Under the pieces are notes generated by a model. That model saw nothing but the letters and a program-made list of their open reading frames with translations. It did not search any database and had not been told where the DNA came from. A DNA stretch of 54,777 bases. It comes from Ponticaulis sp. Its GTDB lineage: Bacteria; Pseudomonadota; Alphaproteobacteria; Caulobacterales; Hyphomonadaceae. A program made the position numbers and the translations under genes. Below are positions 25,869 to 34,821 of this stretch, in pieces (the first letter of the stretch is position 1; each line of letters begins with the position of its first letter). The stretch is from assembly GCA_002701295.1 (NCBI GenBank), contig NZUJ01000115.1, positions 1 to 54,777 on the forward strand, written 5' to 3'.

Positions 25869-26327
25869 TTACTTCTCTTCTGTGGGTTTTTTACGCTTAA
25901 CTAGACCTGCCAGTTTATCAAAGGCACCATTTACTTTTTCAATAGCAAAATAAAATGCTAAGATAAGTAAGAAATAAGGGCCAAGCATCTCACCAGTTTC
26001 TAGCATTTCACCAGAACTAGCTTTCATAGCATCAGTAATTAACTTAGCTTTTTTCTGGTCTTCCATAAGTAAATAGAACCACCCGCTAGCTAGTACTTTA
26101 CCTAACAACCCTGACATAATACATAGTAAGAAACACACTGTTAGTGCTATGGCTATAAACTGACGAGTACTAGCAGCAGGGCCGGTAGCAGATAACCAGC
26201 TGAAAATGAAGCCTCTAGTATCTGCCTGTGCCTCTTGGTTAGTATAGAAAGCTTCATCAACTGTATTTACTATGCCCTTGGCTAAATCATTATTACCGCT
26301 AAAGAAACTGAGTATTGACTTAATCAC
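25869..26327 (-). CDS. Holin-like membrane protein
   Basis: 152 aa. Hydrophobic segments at about 57-88 (FIAIALTVCFLLCIMSGLLG and following) and 115-131 (LGPYFLLILAFYFAIEKV) with a polar N-terminus and a Lys-rich C-terminus. The layout resembles three-helix holins of the GTA_holin_3TM type. The gene overlaps the endolysin by eight bases, the usual lysis-cassette arrangement. It would control timing of lysis by opening the inner membrane. Confidence 0.68.
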   Translation of the reverse strand: MIKSILSFFSGNNDLAKGIVNTVDEAFYTNQEAQADTRGFIFSWLSATGPAASTRQFIAIALTVCFLLCIMSGLLGKVLASGWFYLLMEDQKKAKLITDAMKASSGEMLETGEMLGPYFLLILAFYFAIEKVNGAFDKLAGLVKRKKPTEEK

Positions 26328-26889
26328 CGTATATCACTCCTCTTACCTTTGCAGCCTCTTTATGGCGGCGAGTTCTAAAGTTATCTTTGAAGTCAAGTAA
26401 GTTATAGTATGCATCAACCCACTGATTAGAAGTTACCTGAGACCAGAACTTAGGAGTCCTAGACGGCAAGTCACCGTACTGGAATGCAACACTAGCTATT
26501 ACTGTTCTCAGATTTTTATCTAAGTACCTGTAATCAATACTAGTATCTGCTGCAGCCCAATCTTTTAACAAGTTAACTAAGGCTTCCCTATGAGACAAAT
26601 TATCTATCTGCAAGGCTTCCGTCTTAGTTAGTACTAGAGGGCACTCTTTTAACTTATAGATAGCTTTATTACCAGTTAATCCTAAGAAAGGTGTAAGCTT
26701 AGCTATTAAGTAATCAGGTAGTGCCTTAATATCAGTAGCTGAACGCTGACCTAAGTCAAAGCCTGTAGCTATAGTAACTCCAGACTCAACTTTACCACCA
26801 TCAGGAGGAGGGACGTAACCAATAGTGGCACATCCCCCTTCTAGTTCAGCAATGAATTCCCAATCAACTAATCTACTGATGTTTATCAT
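26320..26889 (-). CDS. Endolysin, pesticin/T4-type lysozyme
   Basis: 189 aa without signal peptide. The N-terminus has an acidic FIAELEGG (Glu15/Glu17), then IGYVPPPDGG and SGVTIATGFDLGQRS (36-50) with Thr39/Thr42 and Asp45, the Glu-Asp-Thr layout of pesticin-type lysozymes that cut N-acetylmuramoyl bonds of peptidoglycan. The C-terminal half is helical as in that fold (NLRTVIASVAFQYGD). Lack of an export signal means that it needs the holin-like protein next door. It overlaps the tailspike stop as ATGA. Confidence 0.85.
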   Translation of the reverse strand: MINISRLVDWEFIAELEGGCATIGYVPPPDGGKVESGVTIATGFDLGQRSATDIKALPDYLIAKLTPFLGLTGNKAIYKLKECPLVLTKTEALQIDNLSHREALVNLLKDWAAADTSIDYRYLDKNLRTVIASVAFQYGDLPSRTPKFWSQVTSNQWVDAYYNLLDFKDNFRTRRHKEAAKVRGVIYGD

Positions 26890-29318
26890 AGAGGCTGTAT
26901 CTCGAAATGGAACTCGTTAAAGTAACCTGTAATAACAGTACCAGCTGTATTACTTACACCAGTGTTATATAGTACTTGTACACAGGGGCGAATATTAGTA
27001 CATCCTTTAGGTACGATACCACCTATGCGAACATACTGCCAGTCATTCTGTAAGGTTTCTACCCTAGCTTCTACCTTATCACCAAGCTTCCTATTACCTA
27101 AGGCATCATTATAATATATGATTACCTGAAACAGACCTGCATCATTAGAAGCATCCCAGTCATTACGTATATAAACACCACCAGTATAAATATCACCTGG
27201 TTTACATGCAAAGTACTGACCTACTTCTAGACCTTGTAGACCACCATCACCTGCGTAAGTAACTTGTATCTTACCGAAACGAGAACCCCAGTTAGGTGTT
27301 ATACTACCATCAACAGTTTCTGAGGTAAGTACTAAGTCACTAGAAGTAGCATTACCGCCTAAGAACTCACGCTTATGATATACACTCATATCAGAAGATT
27401 CACAGTCACCATTAGCCATCATGTTAGTGTATTTACTGACAGGAGGTATATAGTAATCTACGAAACCTAAGTAGTGAGGATTCTGAATAGCTACTCTGCC
27501 TACTCCATCTACTAAGTAGTCATGAGGAGCATAACCTGAGCCACGAACATTGTAATCACCAGACATATTATAAGTACAATCTCTCATAATAAGCCCGCCT
27601 GTCTTACCTTCAGTAGCATCTGAGATAAAGTAAGGTTCATCAAAAGCACGGTTGTTATTAGGTACCCATGATTTAGTTATACAGAATAAGCTAGCCCCAG
27701 TGACCTCTACATACTTAAATGTAGTTAAGCTGTTATTAGGGTTTTCTATATGACCTTCCCAATATACAATTGCATCACGCTCAGTAACAATAGGAATGTT
27801 ATTGAATGAACTACCCAGTATGTGCCATTCGCCCCTAGTAAAGTAAACAGGCGTATTACTGGTATCAGCAAAGAAGCAATCACGGATAACCATACACTCA
27901 CCAAAGTCAACAGCAGCGTTCCAAGCAGATGGAGGCATCTTAATAACACCCCCAATAGTACGACTATTAGTAATATGAAACTTCCATACATAATCAGTGA
28001 ACTCAAAAGTAGTTTTAAATCCTCTGACGCTTACATAATCTATACTACCACAACTAACTTTGTCTTCACTAGCGCCAGTACCTATCTGTATAGCTGAGGC
28101 AGTAAACTCACTGTTCTTAGGGCCACCAGATAAGTTAAGGTGAGTAATGAATGACTTAGCCATACGGTCATTAGCTTCATAAACATCTTCACCTTTAATA
28201 AGTAACCCGTAACCTTCAGCTGGTACGCTATCCCAATATAGTCTACTAGGTTGTCCGCCTCTTCCTTCCCAACTAGTTGCAAAGCCATCTATAATAAAGC
28301 TATCAGTACCCATGTTGTAATTAGGTTTAAAGAATACAAGCGGCATATTAAGTGCAGCGGCAACAGCATTAGCTACAGCTATCTTATCACCTGCGTAAAC
28401 ATTATAAGCAGCTGCGGCACCAGCATGTTCTGGAGTTACATAACCATTAGGAAACATACCTACTAAAGTATTACCATCAGTAGTAGGTATGTATCTGCAA
28501 CCATCACCAGCTACAGCTTGACCTACTATCTTAAGGTACATGTTACCACTTACATTATGCTCTGTAGACGATGTAGCTAAATAAGAGCCTGTAGTAATAA
28601 AAGTAAGTACTTCAATAGTTTCGTCTTCTACTGCAGCTTCGAGGCTAGGGTAAGTAGCACTTGGAATATCCGGAGTAACTTCTTTAAACGTCACCTCAGT
28701 AGTACCTATCACTAACGAACCAGTATATACTGAATGATATAACTTACTGTTAGCAGTTACTAGTACTGTACACCCACTAACTATTAATGATGTGTCCGCC
28801 CAGTCAGCTGCTACTTCCCAGTTGCCAGTACTGGCTACATAGATACCGTTATTAGCAGCGTTACTTTGCCCTAATACTAGTACTCTGTCACCATTAGCTA
28901 TGTCCCCAGACTCCACTGTCTGTAATCCAGATAGCGTAATATCCTCTATAGCTACATGAGCGACAGGTAAAGTAGCAGCATCTACATCAGGTACAACTGG
29001 TGCAGGAGGTAACTCAATAACTAAGTCCGCTGAAATACCAACCTTACCTACTGCGACCAAAGTAAGTCCAGCTACCACTGTATCTAGTAATAGTAAGAAA
29101 GACGAATCAGTAAGTTCTATCCAGTCTTTACCTAAAGTAAGGTACTTACCGTCAAGATAAAGTTCTAGTGCACCAGTATGCATAGCATAAGTGAACTTAG
29201 TTAAAGTATAGTTCTTTTTGCCAGCCTCAGTAGTAAACACTTCAGGTACAGACATAGTATTGCCTGATATCTTAGTGAGTTTGGAAGGCTCCCATACAGT
29301 AGCATTAGCATTGCTCAT
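26886..29318 (-). CDS. Tailspike, probable receptor-binding protein or depolymerase
   Basis: 810 aa. Residues 1-110 are a particle-binding N-terminus with T7-fibre-like spacing (FTYAMHTGALELYLDG). Residues about 115-220 carry the small domain common in phage fibres (GDRVLVLGQSNAANNGIYV). A right-handed beta-helix region follows (about 220-620, with WEGRGGQPSRLYWDS and many short strands). The last 170 residues look like a carbohydrate-binding beta-sandwich (from NMMANGDCESSDMSVYH to the end). This is the host-range determinant; enzymatic activity cannot be read from sequence alone. A CBM-type C-terminus suggests that it binds surface polysaccharide. Confidence 0.8.
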   Translation of the reverse strand: MSNANATVWEPSKLTKISGNTMSVPEVFTTEAGKKNYTLTKFTYAMHTGALELYLDGKYLTLGKDWIELTDSSFLLLLDTVVAGLTLVAVGKVGISADLVIELPPAPVVPDVDAATLPVAHVAIEDITLSGLQTVESGDIANGDRVLVLGQSNAANNGIYVASTGNWEVAADWADTSLIVSGCTVLVTANSKLYHSVYTGSLVIGTTEVTFKEVTPDIPSATYPSLEAAVEDETIEVLTFITTGSYLATSSTEHNVSGNMYLKIVGQAVAGDGCRYIPTTDGNTLVGMFPNGYVTPEHAGAAAAYNVYAGDKIAVANAVAAALNMPLVFFKPNYNMGTDSFIIDGFATSWEGRGGQPSRLYWDSVPAEGYGLLIKGEDVYEANDRMAKSFITHLNLSGGPKNSEFTASAIQIGTGASEDKVSCGSIDYVSVRGFKTTFEFTDYVWKFHITNSRTIGGVIKMPPSAWNAAVDFGECMVIRDCFFADTSNTPVYFTRGEWHILGSSFNNIPIVTERDAIVYWEGHIENPNNSLTTFKYVEVTGASLFCITKSWVPNNNRAFDEPYFISDATEGKTGGLIMRDCTYNMSGDYNVRGSGYAPHDYLVDGVGRVAIQNPHYLGFVDYYIPPVSKYTNMMANGDCESSDMSVYHKREFLGGNATSSDLVLTSETVDGSITPNWGSRFGKIQVTYAGDGGLQGLEVGQYFACKPGDIYTGGVYIRNDWDASNDAGLFQVIIYYNDALGNRKLGDKVEARVETLQNDWQYVRIGGIVPKGCTNIRPCVQVLYNTGVSNTAGTVITGYFNEFHFEIQPL

Positions 29319-29341
29319 ATTGTTATCCTCTAATAAGGCTG

Positions 29342-29932
29342 TTAGTAACCAGTAGTAGCTAGGCCGATTTGCTTAAGTATTTTAAGCTGCTCAGCTACTT
29401 CTGCTCTCTGTGCATTTGATTCTTCTAAATAACCTATAACCCTAAGCACTGTCCTAGCTGCCTCATGGACTATAAAATAAGGTACTAAATCCGCCACCCA
29501 GGAAGAGTAATCTTCTTCAGTTAGTACAGGAAGTACATACAAGCCAACTAGTACTTTATCAAATGCACAGCTAGCTCTTAACTCTATATTCCTGCCAGCT
29601 ACATAGTATACATCCCTTTTTAAGTACCCGTAATCATCAACTACGTTATCAGGAGTAACTTCTGTAAAAACTACTCCCTGCTCATCATTCTCATTTTCTA
29701 CTCTTTTTATGTAGTTAATAGCATTGAAGTTAGCGAAAGTGCTATTTAGGTCTATGTACTGCTTATGATTAGGTTCATCAAACTCCATACCAGTTTCATA
29801 TAAATCACGATAATAGAAATCTGATTGATGGGCTTTAAGTGTAGCTTTCTTAATAGCAGACTTAGTTTGTGCTTCCAAATCACGTCTATTAGTGATAAGG
29901 TATACTTCTTCTAGTATTTCAGCAAAAGTCAT
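29342..29932 (-). CDS. Head-to-tail adaptor protein
   Basis: 196 aa. N-terminal helices (FAEILEEVYLITNRRDL, then KATLKAHQSDFYYRDL) followed by a beta-rich middle and long C-terminal helices (VHEAARTVLRVIGYLEE, QRAEVAEQLKILKQ). This is the pattern of podophage ring proteins that sit below the portal. It follows the capsid genes behind an internal terminator and precedes the tailspike, consistent with being needed at about 12 copies. No exact family is claimed. Confidence 0.65.
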   Translation of the reverse strand: MTFAEILEEVYLITNRRDLEAQTKSAIKKATLKAHQSDFYYRDLYETGMEFDEPNHKQYIDLNSTFANFNAINYIKRVENENDEQGVVFTEVTPDNVVDDYGYLKRDVYYVAGRNIELRASCAFDKVLVGLYVLPVLTEEDYSSWVADLVPYFIVHEAARTVLRVIGYLEESNAQRAEVAEQLKILKQIGLATTGY

Positions 29933-29960
29933 TATGTAATCCTCGGTAGGGAATTAACTT

Positions 29961-29991
29961 AAAAAGCCACACTAGTATAACTAATGCAGCT
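29961..29991 (-). terminator. Internal terminator after the capsid genes
   Basis: On the minus strand, AGCTGCATTAGT pairs with ACTAGTGTGGCT (12 pairs, three of them G-T, 3-nt loop; positions 29965-29991) and is followed by TTTTT. It separates portal-to-capsid genes from tail genes and probably lowers transcription of the latter. Confidence 0.72.
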
Positions 29992-29999
29992 TATTTAAA

Positions 30000-30398
30000 T
30001 TAACTAGCTGTGTCGGCTGAGGTAGCCATTTTGGCAGACTTACCAGTTTGTGGTGTACTACCCATGTCAGTAGAGTAGTCTAAAGTCTTCATTAACTTAG
30101 CCTTCTCTTCTTCACGAATCTTAAGTCGCAAACGGATATCTGGGTCGATAGCTTCTTCATCAGAGATAGTATCACCTTTAGTGATAGAATTAACTCCGGA
30201 TGCGATAACTTCATCTAAATAAGCTATTACATCGGCATCCTTAGTTAAGCATCGCCCACCAGTAAATGTAATTCTTTTACCTGCTGGAGTAACTAATGTG
30301 GTAGCTTGCTTAGCACAATTAAATACCTGCCAACCTTCGCTAGGTTCTGCGTTATCAGCAGTCTTATTTTTAAGCGCATCTAATGCTGAATTAGTCAT
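30000..30398 (-). CDS. Capsid-neighbour protein, possible head decoration or completion factor
   Basis: 132 aa. The pattern TPAGKRITFTGGRCLTKDADVIAYLDEVIASG (given here only as residues about 36-70: TPAGKRITF, GGRC, IAYLDEV) describes a small beta domain followed by a helix, and the C-terminal half is charged and Ser/Thr-rich. The gene follows the major capsid protein on the same message, before the terminator, so high expression is likely. Head decoration is inferred from position only. Confidence 0.65.
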   Translation of the reverse strand: MTNSALDALKNKTADNAEPSEGWQVFNCAKQATTLVTPAGKRITFTGGRCLTKDADVIAYLDEVIASGVNSITKGDTISDEEAIDPDIRLRLKIREEEKAKLMKTLDYSTDMGSTPQTGKSAKMATSADTAS

Positions 30399-30471
30399 AA
30401 TTATTTCCTCTCTATATAAGGGGGTAAATAGGGCTTCAACTTATGTATCCACCCTATGTGTTGTGGCTAGC

Positions 30472-31701
30472 TTAGCCTTGTGCTGCAGCAGTTAGGTTAC
30501 GAATAACCACGTTAGCAGGTGGGTTTTTAACAGTACAAGTACATTCAGTAGTAAGTGTACCGCCGATAGCATCTACGCCATAATCAGAAGCTACTTTACC
30601 CTGAGTATTGTACTCTTTAGACTGAGTTTTACGATTACCTAAGTAAGCTAGGTTAAAGGTAGCTAAATCTACGCCTACTGCTAACTTAGCCCAAGACGCG
30701 TTAGAGTTAAACAAAGGGTGCTCAATGATACGGAAAGTCCCACGAGGAGTCTTAAGTGTATCAAAGCGCAGACCGAAGTTAGTTTGCCCGTCCATCAACT
30801 GGTAAGTACCGTTAAGGCGGCCAATCTCGTTAAGTACTAACTTAGCTGCACCACCAACAAATAACAGACGTTCGTTACTAGACTTAGGGTCAGTAGCTTG
30901 GTCAAACACATTATCTAGCATAGCTAATAACTGAGTCCAGTTAGTAGTAGCGCCAGCAGTAAATGAGTTAACAGAACCACCGTAGCTAGCAGGGTAGTAA
31001 GCAGGGTTCTCAACAATGTTAAGTAAACCATCCATAGTACGGAAAGGTTTACCATTACGAGTACCGCTAGATTTCTGACCAAAGAATAACGCCTTCTCAA
31101 TATCAGCTGCGTGGAAACCAGCACAATCTTGACGGTTTTCTGCTTCAGTCTTATTACCTGCAATTACTTCTACTTGCTCAGCAGTACCAGTGATAGCCCA
31201 AGTATTACGGAAGATTTGAGTTAAGTTATTAACTTCAACAGGGATGATGTTATTAGCATCAGGGCGTTGAGAACCTTCTTCAAATGCATTACCTACTTGG
31301 TAGAATACATCGTTATCATTAATAGCTTTAGGGCCAGTAGTACCTACATCTCTAGTAACAGAGATACTAGTAGTTGAATTGACAGAGTTAATAATGATGT
31401 TTTCGCCGCTACGATCATTTACCAAAATCATACCAGGTAATAACTTATCGGTAGCATCAATAGCAAAGCCTGTAGAGGTAGTTAAATACCCGCCGTCTTT
31501 GTTAATAGTGAACTCAGGGAACACCATAGTTTTAGTGAAGAATCCGTGTGTAGTATTAACCGCAGTCTCAGTTTTAAGATAAGAGGTTAACGCAAACAAC
31601 GGGGCTTGACCATTAGGCATTAGCCTAGTAATCATACTTGCAAACGACTTCTTAGCTAAGTTATTAGTAAAGTTAGTCGTATTAAACACACCAGTAGACA
31701 T
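30472..31701 (-). CDS. Major capsid protein, SU10/DUF5309-like
   Basis: 409 aa. The region NAFEEGSQRPDANN and following IPVEVNNLTQIFRNTWAIT is the signature stretch of the SU10-type (DUF5309) HK97-fold capsid proteins; SMITRLMPNGQAPLFAL near the N-terminus and NIVIR-type strands near the C-terminus also fit. Codons here are richer in GTA/GCT/CGT of the type seen in the 246-aa gene, consistent with very high expression. The scaffold gene lies directly upstream and an AAGGAG site precedes the ATG. Confidence 0.85.
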   Translation of the reverse strand: MSTGVFNTTNFTNNLAKKSFASMITRLMPNGQAPLFALTSYLKTETAVNTTHGFFTKTMVFPEFTINKDGGYLTTSTGFAIDATDKLLPGMILVNDRSGENIIINSVNSTTSISVTRDVGTTGPKAINDNDVFYQVGNAFEEGSQRPDANNIIPVEVNNLTQIFRNTWAITGTAEQVEVIAGNKTEAENRQDCAGFHAADIEKALFFGQKSSGTRNGKPFRTMDGLLNIVENPAYYPASYGGSVNSFTAGATTNWTQLLAMLDNVFDQATDPKSSNERLLFVGGAAKLVLNEIGRLNGTYQLMDGQTNFGLRFDTLKTPRGTFRIIEHPLFNSNASWAKLAVGVDLATFNLAYLGNRKTQSKEYNTQGKVASDYGVDAIGGTLTTECTCTVKNPPANVVIRNLTAAAQG

Positions 31702-31744
31702 AATAGTCTCCTTAATAGTTTAGTGTAGTTAGTAAAAAAGAGAG

Positions 31745-32500
31745 TTAATTACTACCTGACTCTATCCAGCTATCCCAGTCTAGGTTTTCAGATGTAGGTG
31801 CAGGAGTGGGAGCAGGTTTAGTGATAGTGCCCATTTGCTCTAAGTAGTTAACTGTCATGTCAGATATCTCATTAGGTGACGCATCTGGGTACTTACTTAG
31901 TAGCTGTTGCCTAACAGCATCTGCCACTGGTTTTACAGAAGGGTGTTGTAACTGCTTATGACTAGCAGAGAGGTCGTTTTGAGAGGTGTAATTACGTATA
32001 GCTTGTTCAATCTTAGGGTTAACGCCGCCTACAGCTTCAGTAATATTACGTTTGCTAAGCTGACTACTAACTCCAGCAGAGTGGGCTAATAGTTGTTGAC
32101 CGAAAGTATTAAGTAACTGGCTCATAGCACTAACAGCTTCTTCACCGCCAGCTGCTACTTGCTTAATTAAGTCTTGGTTTAATGAATCACTAAAGTTAAC
32201 TTTCTGTGCAGCTTTAATTAAGTCTTCTTTGCTGAACTCAGTTAACTTTAATTCATTAGGTTCATTAGAGCTATTCTCCCATAAGTCCTTAAAGGTATCC
32301 AATGGGTCATCTGATTTTCCTTCATCAGTAGCAGCAGGTGGAACAGTGCCGTTAGGTTCACCTCCCTCATTACCGTTATTAACATCTCCCGCATCAGCTG
32401 GTAAGTTACCTGGAGCTGCAGCAGCAGGTTGTTGTTGTTGTTGCGGAGCAGGTTGTTGCTGGGCTTGCTGACCTTTATTAAATAAATCAAAAATATTCAT
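31745..32500 (-). CDS. Scaffold protein
   Basis: 251 aa, acidic. A Gln/Pro/Ala run at residues 10-30 is followed by a Gly/Asn/Glu-rich disordered part, a helical core (about 90-190) and a Pro/Ala-rich linker ending in DWDSWIE. The order portal, small gene, scaffold, major capsid protein and this composition support an internal scaffold. The Gln/Ala run (CAG/CAA-rich, 32411-32475) is a low-complexity DNA tract. Confidence 0.78.
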   Translation of the reverse strand: MNIFDLFNKGQQAQQQPAPQQQQQPAAAAPGNLPADAGDVNNGNEGGEPNGTVPPAATDEGKSDDPLDTFKDLWENSSNEPNELKLTEFSKEDLIKAAQKVNFSDSLNQDLIKQVAAGGEEAVSAMSQLLNTFGQQLLAHSAGVSSQLSKRNITEAVGGVNPKIEQAIRNYTSQNDLSASHKQLQHPSVKPVADAVRQQLLSKYPDASPNEISDMTVNYLEQMGTITKPAPTPAPTSENLDWDSWIESGSN

Positions 32501-32511
32501 GGTAAGTTTCC

Positions 32512-32823
32512 TTAGTAGTTAGTTTTGGTGCACTGCAAGTTAATTTTATGGTTAAGTATCAAAGCTTCATATGCTCTAACTTGACCTAGGTAAAAAGCCT
32601 TAGAGCATGCGTAGCCTTGAACGTTATTAGGGTCTACAGGCTCATTAACTAATTTGACTGCTGTCTCAGCTAATAAGTTTTGAAGATACTGTAAGTGCTC
32701 ATCTGAGAAGGTGCTAGCTCTTACCTTATGCTCTTCGCTAATAAATGGTTTATGTTGAAAAGCAGATAAGTCAATATCTACCTCATTACTGGGTGTCTGT
32801 TCATTTACCTCTGAATCATTCAT
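32512..32823 (-). CDS. Small head-module protein between portal and scaffold
   Basis: 103 aa. The acidic N-terminal third is probably disordered; residues 35-95 form two helices (DEHLQYLQNLLAETAVKL and SKAFYLGQVRAYEALI). The gene overlaps the portal stop by eight bases and ends 11 bases before the scaffold start. Function unknown; it may be an assembly factor. Confidence 0.7.
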   Translation of the reverse strand: MNDSEVNEQTPSNEVDIDLSAFQHKPFISEEHKVRASTFSDEHLQYLQNLLAETAVKLVNEPVDPNNVQGYACSKAFYLGQVRAYEALILNHKINLQCTKTNY

Positions 32824-34810
32824 TAGTTAATGCTCCTTGTTGGGGTGCTTGATTAGGGTTTGGATTATACCCATAATCTTGGGGTTTAGGTTGAGGAGAA
32901 GTAAATTCAACTCCTTTTTCTAGTGCTAATCGAGCTTGTTCTTGCCATGCTCCCATAGCTTGCTCAAATGCTAACTGCTCTGGAGACTTTTCAAACGGTC
33001 TTAAGTCAGCACCTTGAGTCTTCATTAAATAGGAAAACATCTTAGTAACATCATAACCACCACCTATTTGAGGGTTAGTAGCTATAGTTTGTAATGCTAC
33101 ACTAAAGTTCTCACTATTTATTACCTTAGAACTAGGTATTAATCCGTCAGTAATACGGAAATGCAATACAGAGTTACGTAAAGTAATAGGGTTAACCTCA
33201 ACTACTCTTTCCTTAGTAGGACTATAGTAACTTTCCTTACCTTGGTATTGAAGTATGTTAAGTTTAATTATTTGCTTAAGTGGCGTAAACAGCTGGGCTT
33301 CTAATAAGATAGAGGTAAGCTGGTCAGTACCATTAGCATTCTGCATAACAGACTCATACTCACGTAGAGTTCTATTACCTTTTACAAACTGACCCTGTCT
33401 AGCTTGGTTCTGCCCGTTAGCTGTATTAGCTAGTCCCATGATAGCCTGTACTTGCTGCATATCAATAGCAGTATTTTCTTGTCTATAAGGAAACTGGTAA
33501 ACAGCTTGGCTAAGAGGCTCACCATAAGCAGATGGGCGGACAGGTATTTTAGCTGCGGAATTAGGGTTATTAATATCTGATTCACGCACTCTACTAGGGT
33601 CATATAATAGACGGTCATTAATAGCACGGCGCTGAGATGCAATAATACTGGTCATATATGAAGTAGCTAGTTGTTGGAAGTCTAGCGCGTTCTCAGCTAA
33701 TGACTTAGTTTGTGCACCTAGTCCATCTAATTTAGGACGACAACCTAATACTGGTAATCTCTTATGAGCATTAGTTTGTAATTCCGCCTTAACTATGTAG
33801 GCATGATTGACGATAATAATCTTGAATATCTGCGGAGTATTAGACTTAGGTACTACTATATCAAACTCACTAGGCAGTATACGAACATATAACTTAGTAA
33901 TCTCATACCCAGCTTTATATTGTATAGCCCCGCTATTCTTATCACTGTTTTCTATGCCTGCCCAGTTAAACCAGTCAGTGTCAAACATAGCTTTCTTCTT
34001 CTCCCTGTCATACTTATCAGGGTTAATACTAGGTACATAGTAATTATAACTACCTATATTAGAAGCTATGCTAACAGTGCTAGGAGACTCAAAGGCAGGA
34101 CGGATATTAGCAGTAATAGTATCAGTCAGTGAGTTAATATAGTCTTTAGCTGCTATCTTAGACATGAATTTAGTAGTGCCTGCAAACTCACCTTCTGTAG
34201 ATAGCTTAGTAATATCTACTCTGCCGTCATAGAAACTATTATATAAGTCCCAGCGCTCTATTTTATTACCTGCCCACAGAAGCTGTTTAAGGTTAGCACC
34301 GTTATCAGTATCATTAGATAAATCAGTGTCTATAGTTTCGTAAGCTTCGGTATGCCAATCTGCTTCTAATAAAGCTTCATTGTATTTAAACCCGTCACGA
34401 AACAATAACATTAGTTCCTGTGTCCAACCACCTTTTAGTGCCTGCTGCTCAATAGTAGTTTCTAGTTGTAAAGCGGCATCAATATGTTCAGGTGCAGACA
34501 CTACACCAAATAAGGGTTCCCCTGTAAGGAAAACAGAACTTTGATATTCAGTAGCTGCTTCTACTTGAGGCATAATAACAGGTACAGTAATATTACGCTT
34601 CTTAGTAACATCACCTAACCTGTTAGCTCTAGTCGCTTTAGCGTTTTCTTCAGTAGTATCTACTTCTCGCTGGTAATGCCTGTCAATCTCCTCTAAATTA
34701 GAGCGATAACTTTCTCTAGTAATATTGTTCATATTCTGTAGAGACTGGTAGTATGCTATAAGTTTCTTCTGAGAAGCCTTACTTAAAGGTACAACCTTAT
34801 TCATGGACAT
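32816..34810 (-). CDS. Portal protein
   Basis: 664 aa, in the size range of podophage portals. The N-terminus has NITRESYRSNLEEIDRHY helices, the middle the portal clip/stem pattern (LAENALDFQQLATSYMTSI, ANGQNQARQGQFVKGNRTL) and the C-terminus a Pro/Gln-rich tail (PQPKPQDYGYNPNPNQAP). It lies directly after the large terminase and before scaffold and capsid genes, as in most tailed phages. It forms the 12-fold ring through which DNA is packed and ejected. Confidence 0.85.
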   Translation of the reverse strand: MSMNKVVPLSKASQKKLIAYYQSLQNMNNITRESYRSNLEEIDRHYQREVDTTEENAKATRANRLGDVTKKRNITVPVIMPQVEAATEYQSSVFLTGEPLFGVVSAPEHIDAALQLETTIEQQALKGGWTQELMLLFRDGFKYNEALLEADWHTEAYETIDTDLSNDTDNGANLKQLLWAGNKIERWDLYNSFYDGRVDITKLSTEGEFAGTTKFMSKIAAKDYINSLTDTITANIRPAFESPSTVSIASNIGSYNYYVPSINPDKYDREKKKAMFDTDWFNWAGIENSDKNSGAIQYKAGYEITKLYVRILPSEFDIVVPKSNTPQIFKIIIVNHAYIVKAELQTNAHKRLPVLGCRPKLDGLGAQTKSLAENALDFQQLATSYMTSIIASQRRAINDRLLYDPSRVRESDINNPNSAAKIPVRPSAYGEPLSQAVYQFPYRQENTAIDMQQVQAIMGLANTANGQNQARQGQFVKGNRTLREYESVMQNANGTDQLTSILLEAQLFTPLKQIIKLNILQYQGKESYYSPTKERVVEVNPITLRNSVLHFRITDGLIPSSKVINSENFSVALQTIATNPQIGGGYDVTKMFSYLMKTQGADLRPFEKSPEQLAFEQAMGAWQEQARLALEKGVEFTSPQPKPQDYGYNPNPNQAPQQGALTNE

Positions 34811-34821
34811 AATTTAGTTCC

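Noticed and set aside
25869..26327. Second endolysin or transglycosylase in the lysis cassette
   Set aside because: Sequence is dominated by membrane helices with no catalytic motif.
32229..32490. Open frames opposite or alongside the scaffold gene
   Set aside because: Produced by the Gln/Ala low-complexity codons of the scaffold; composition (poly-Cys, poly-Asn/Leu) is not protein-like.
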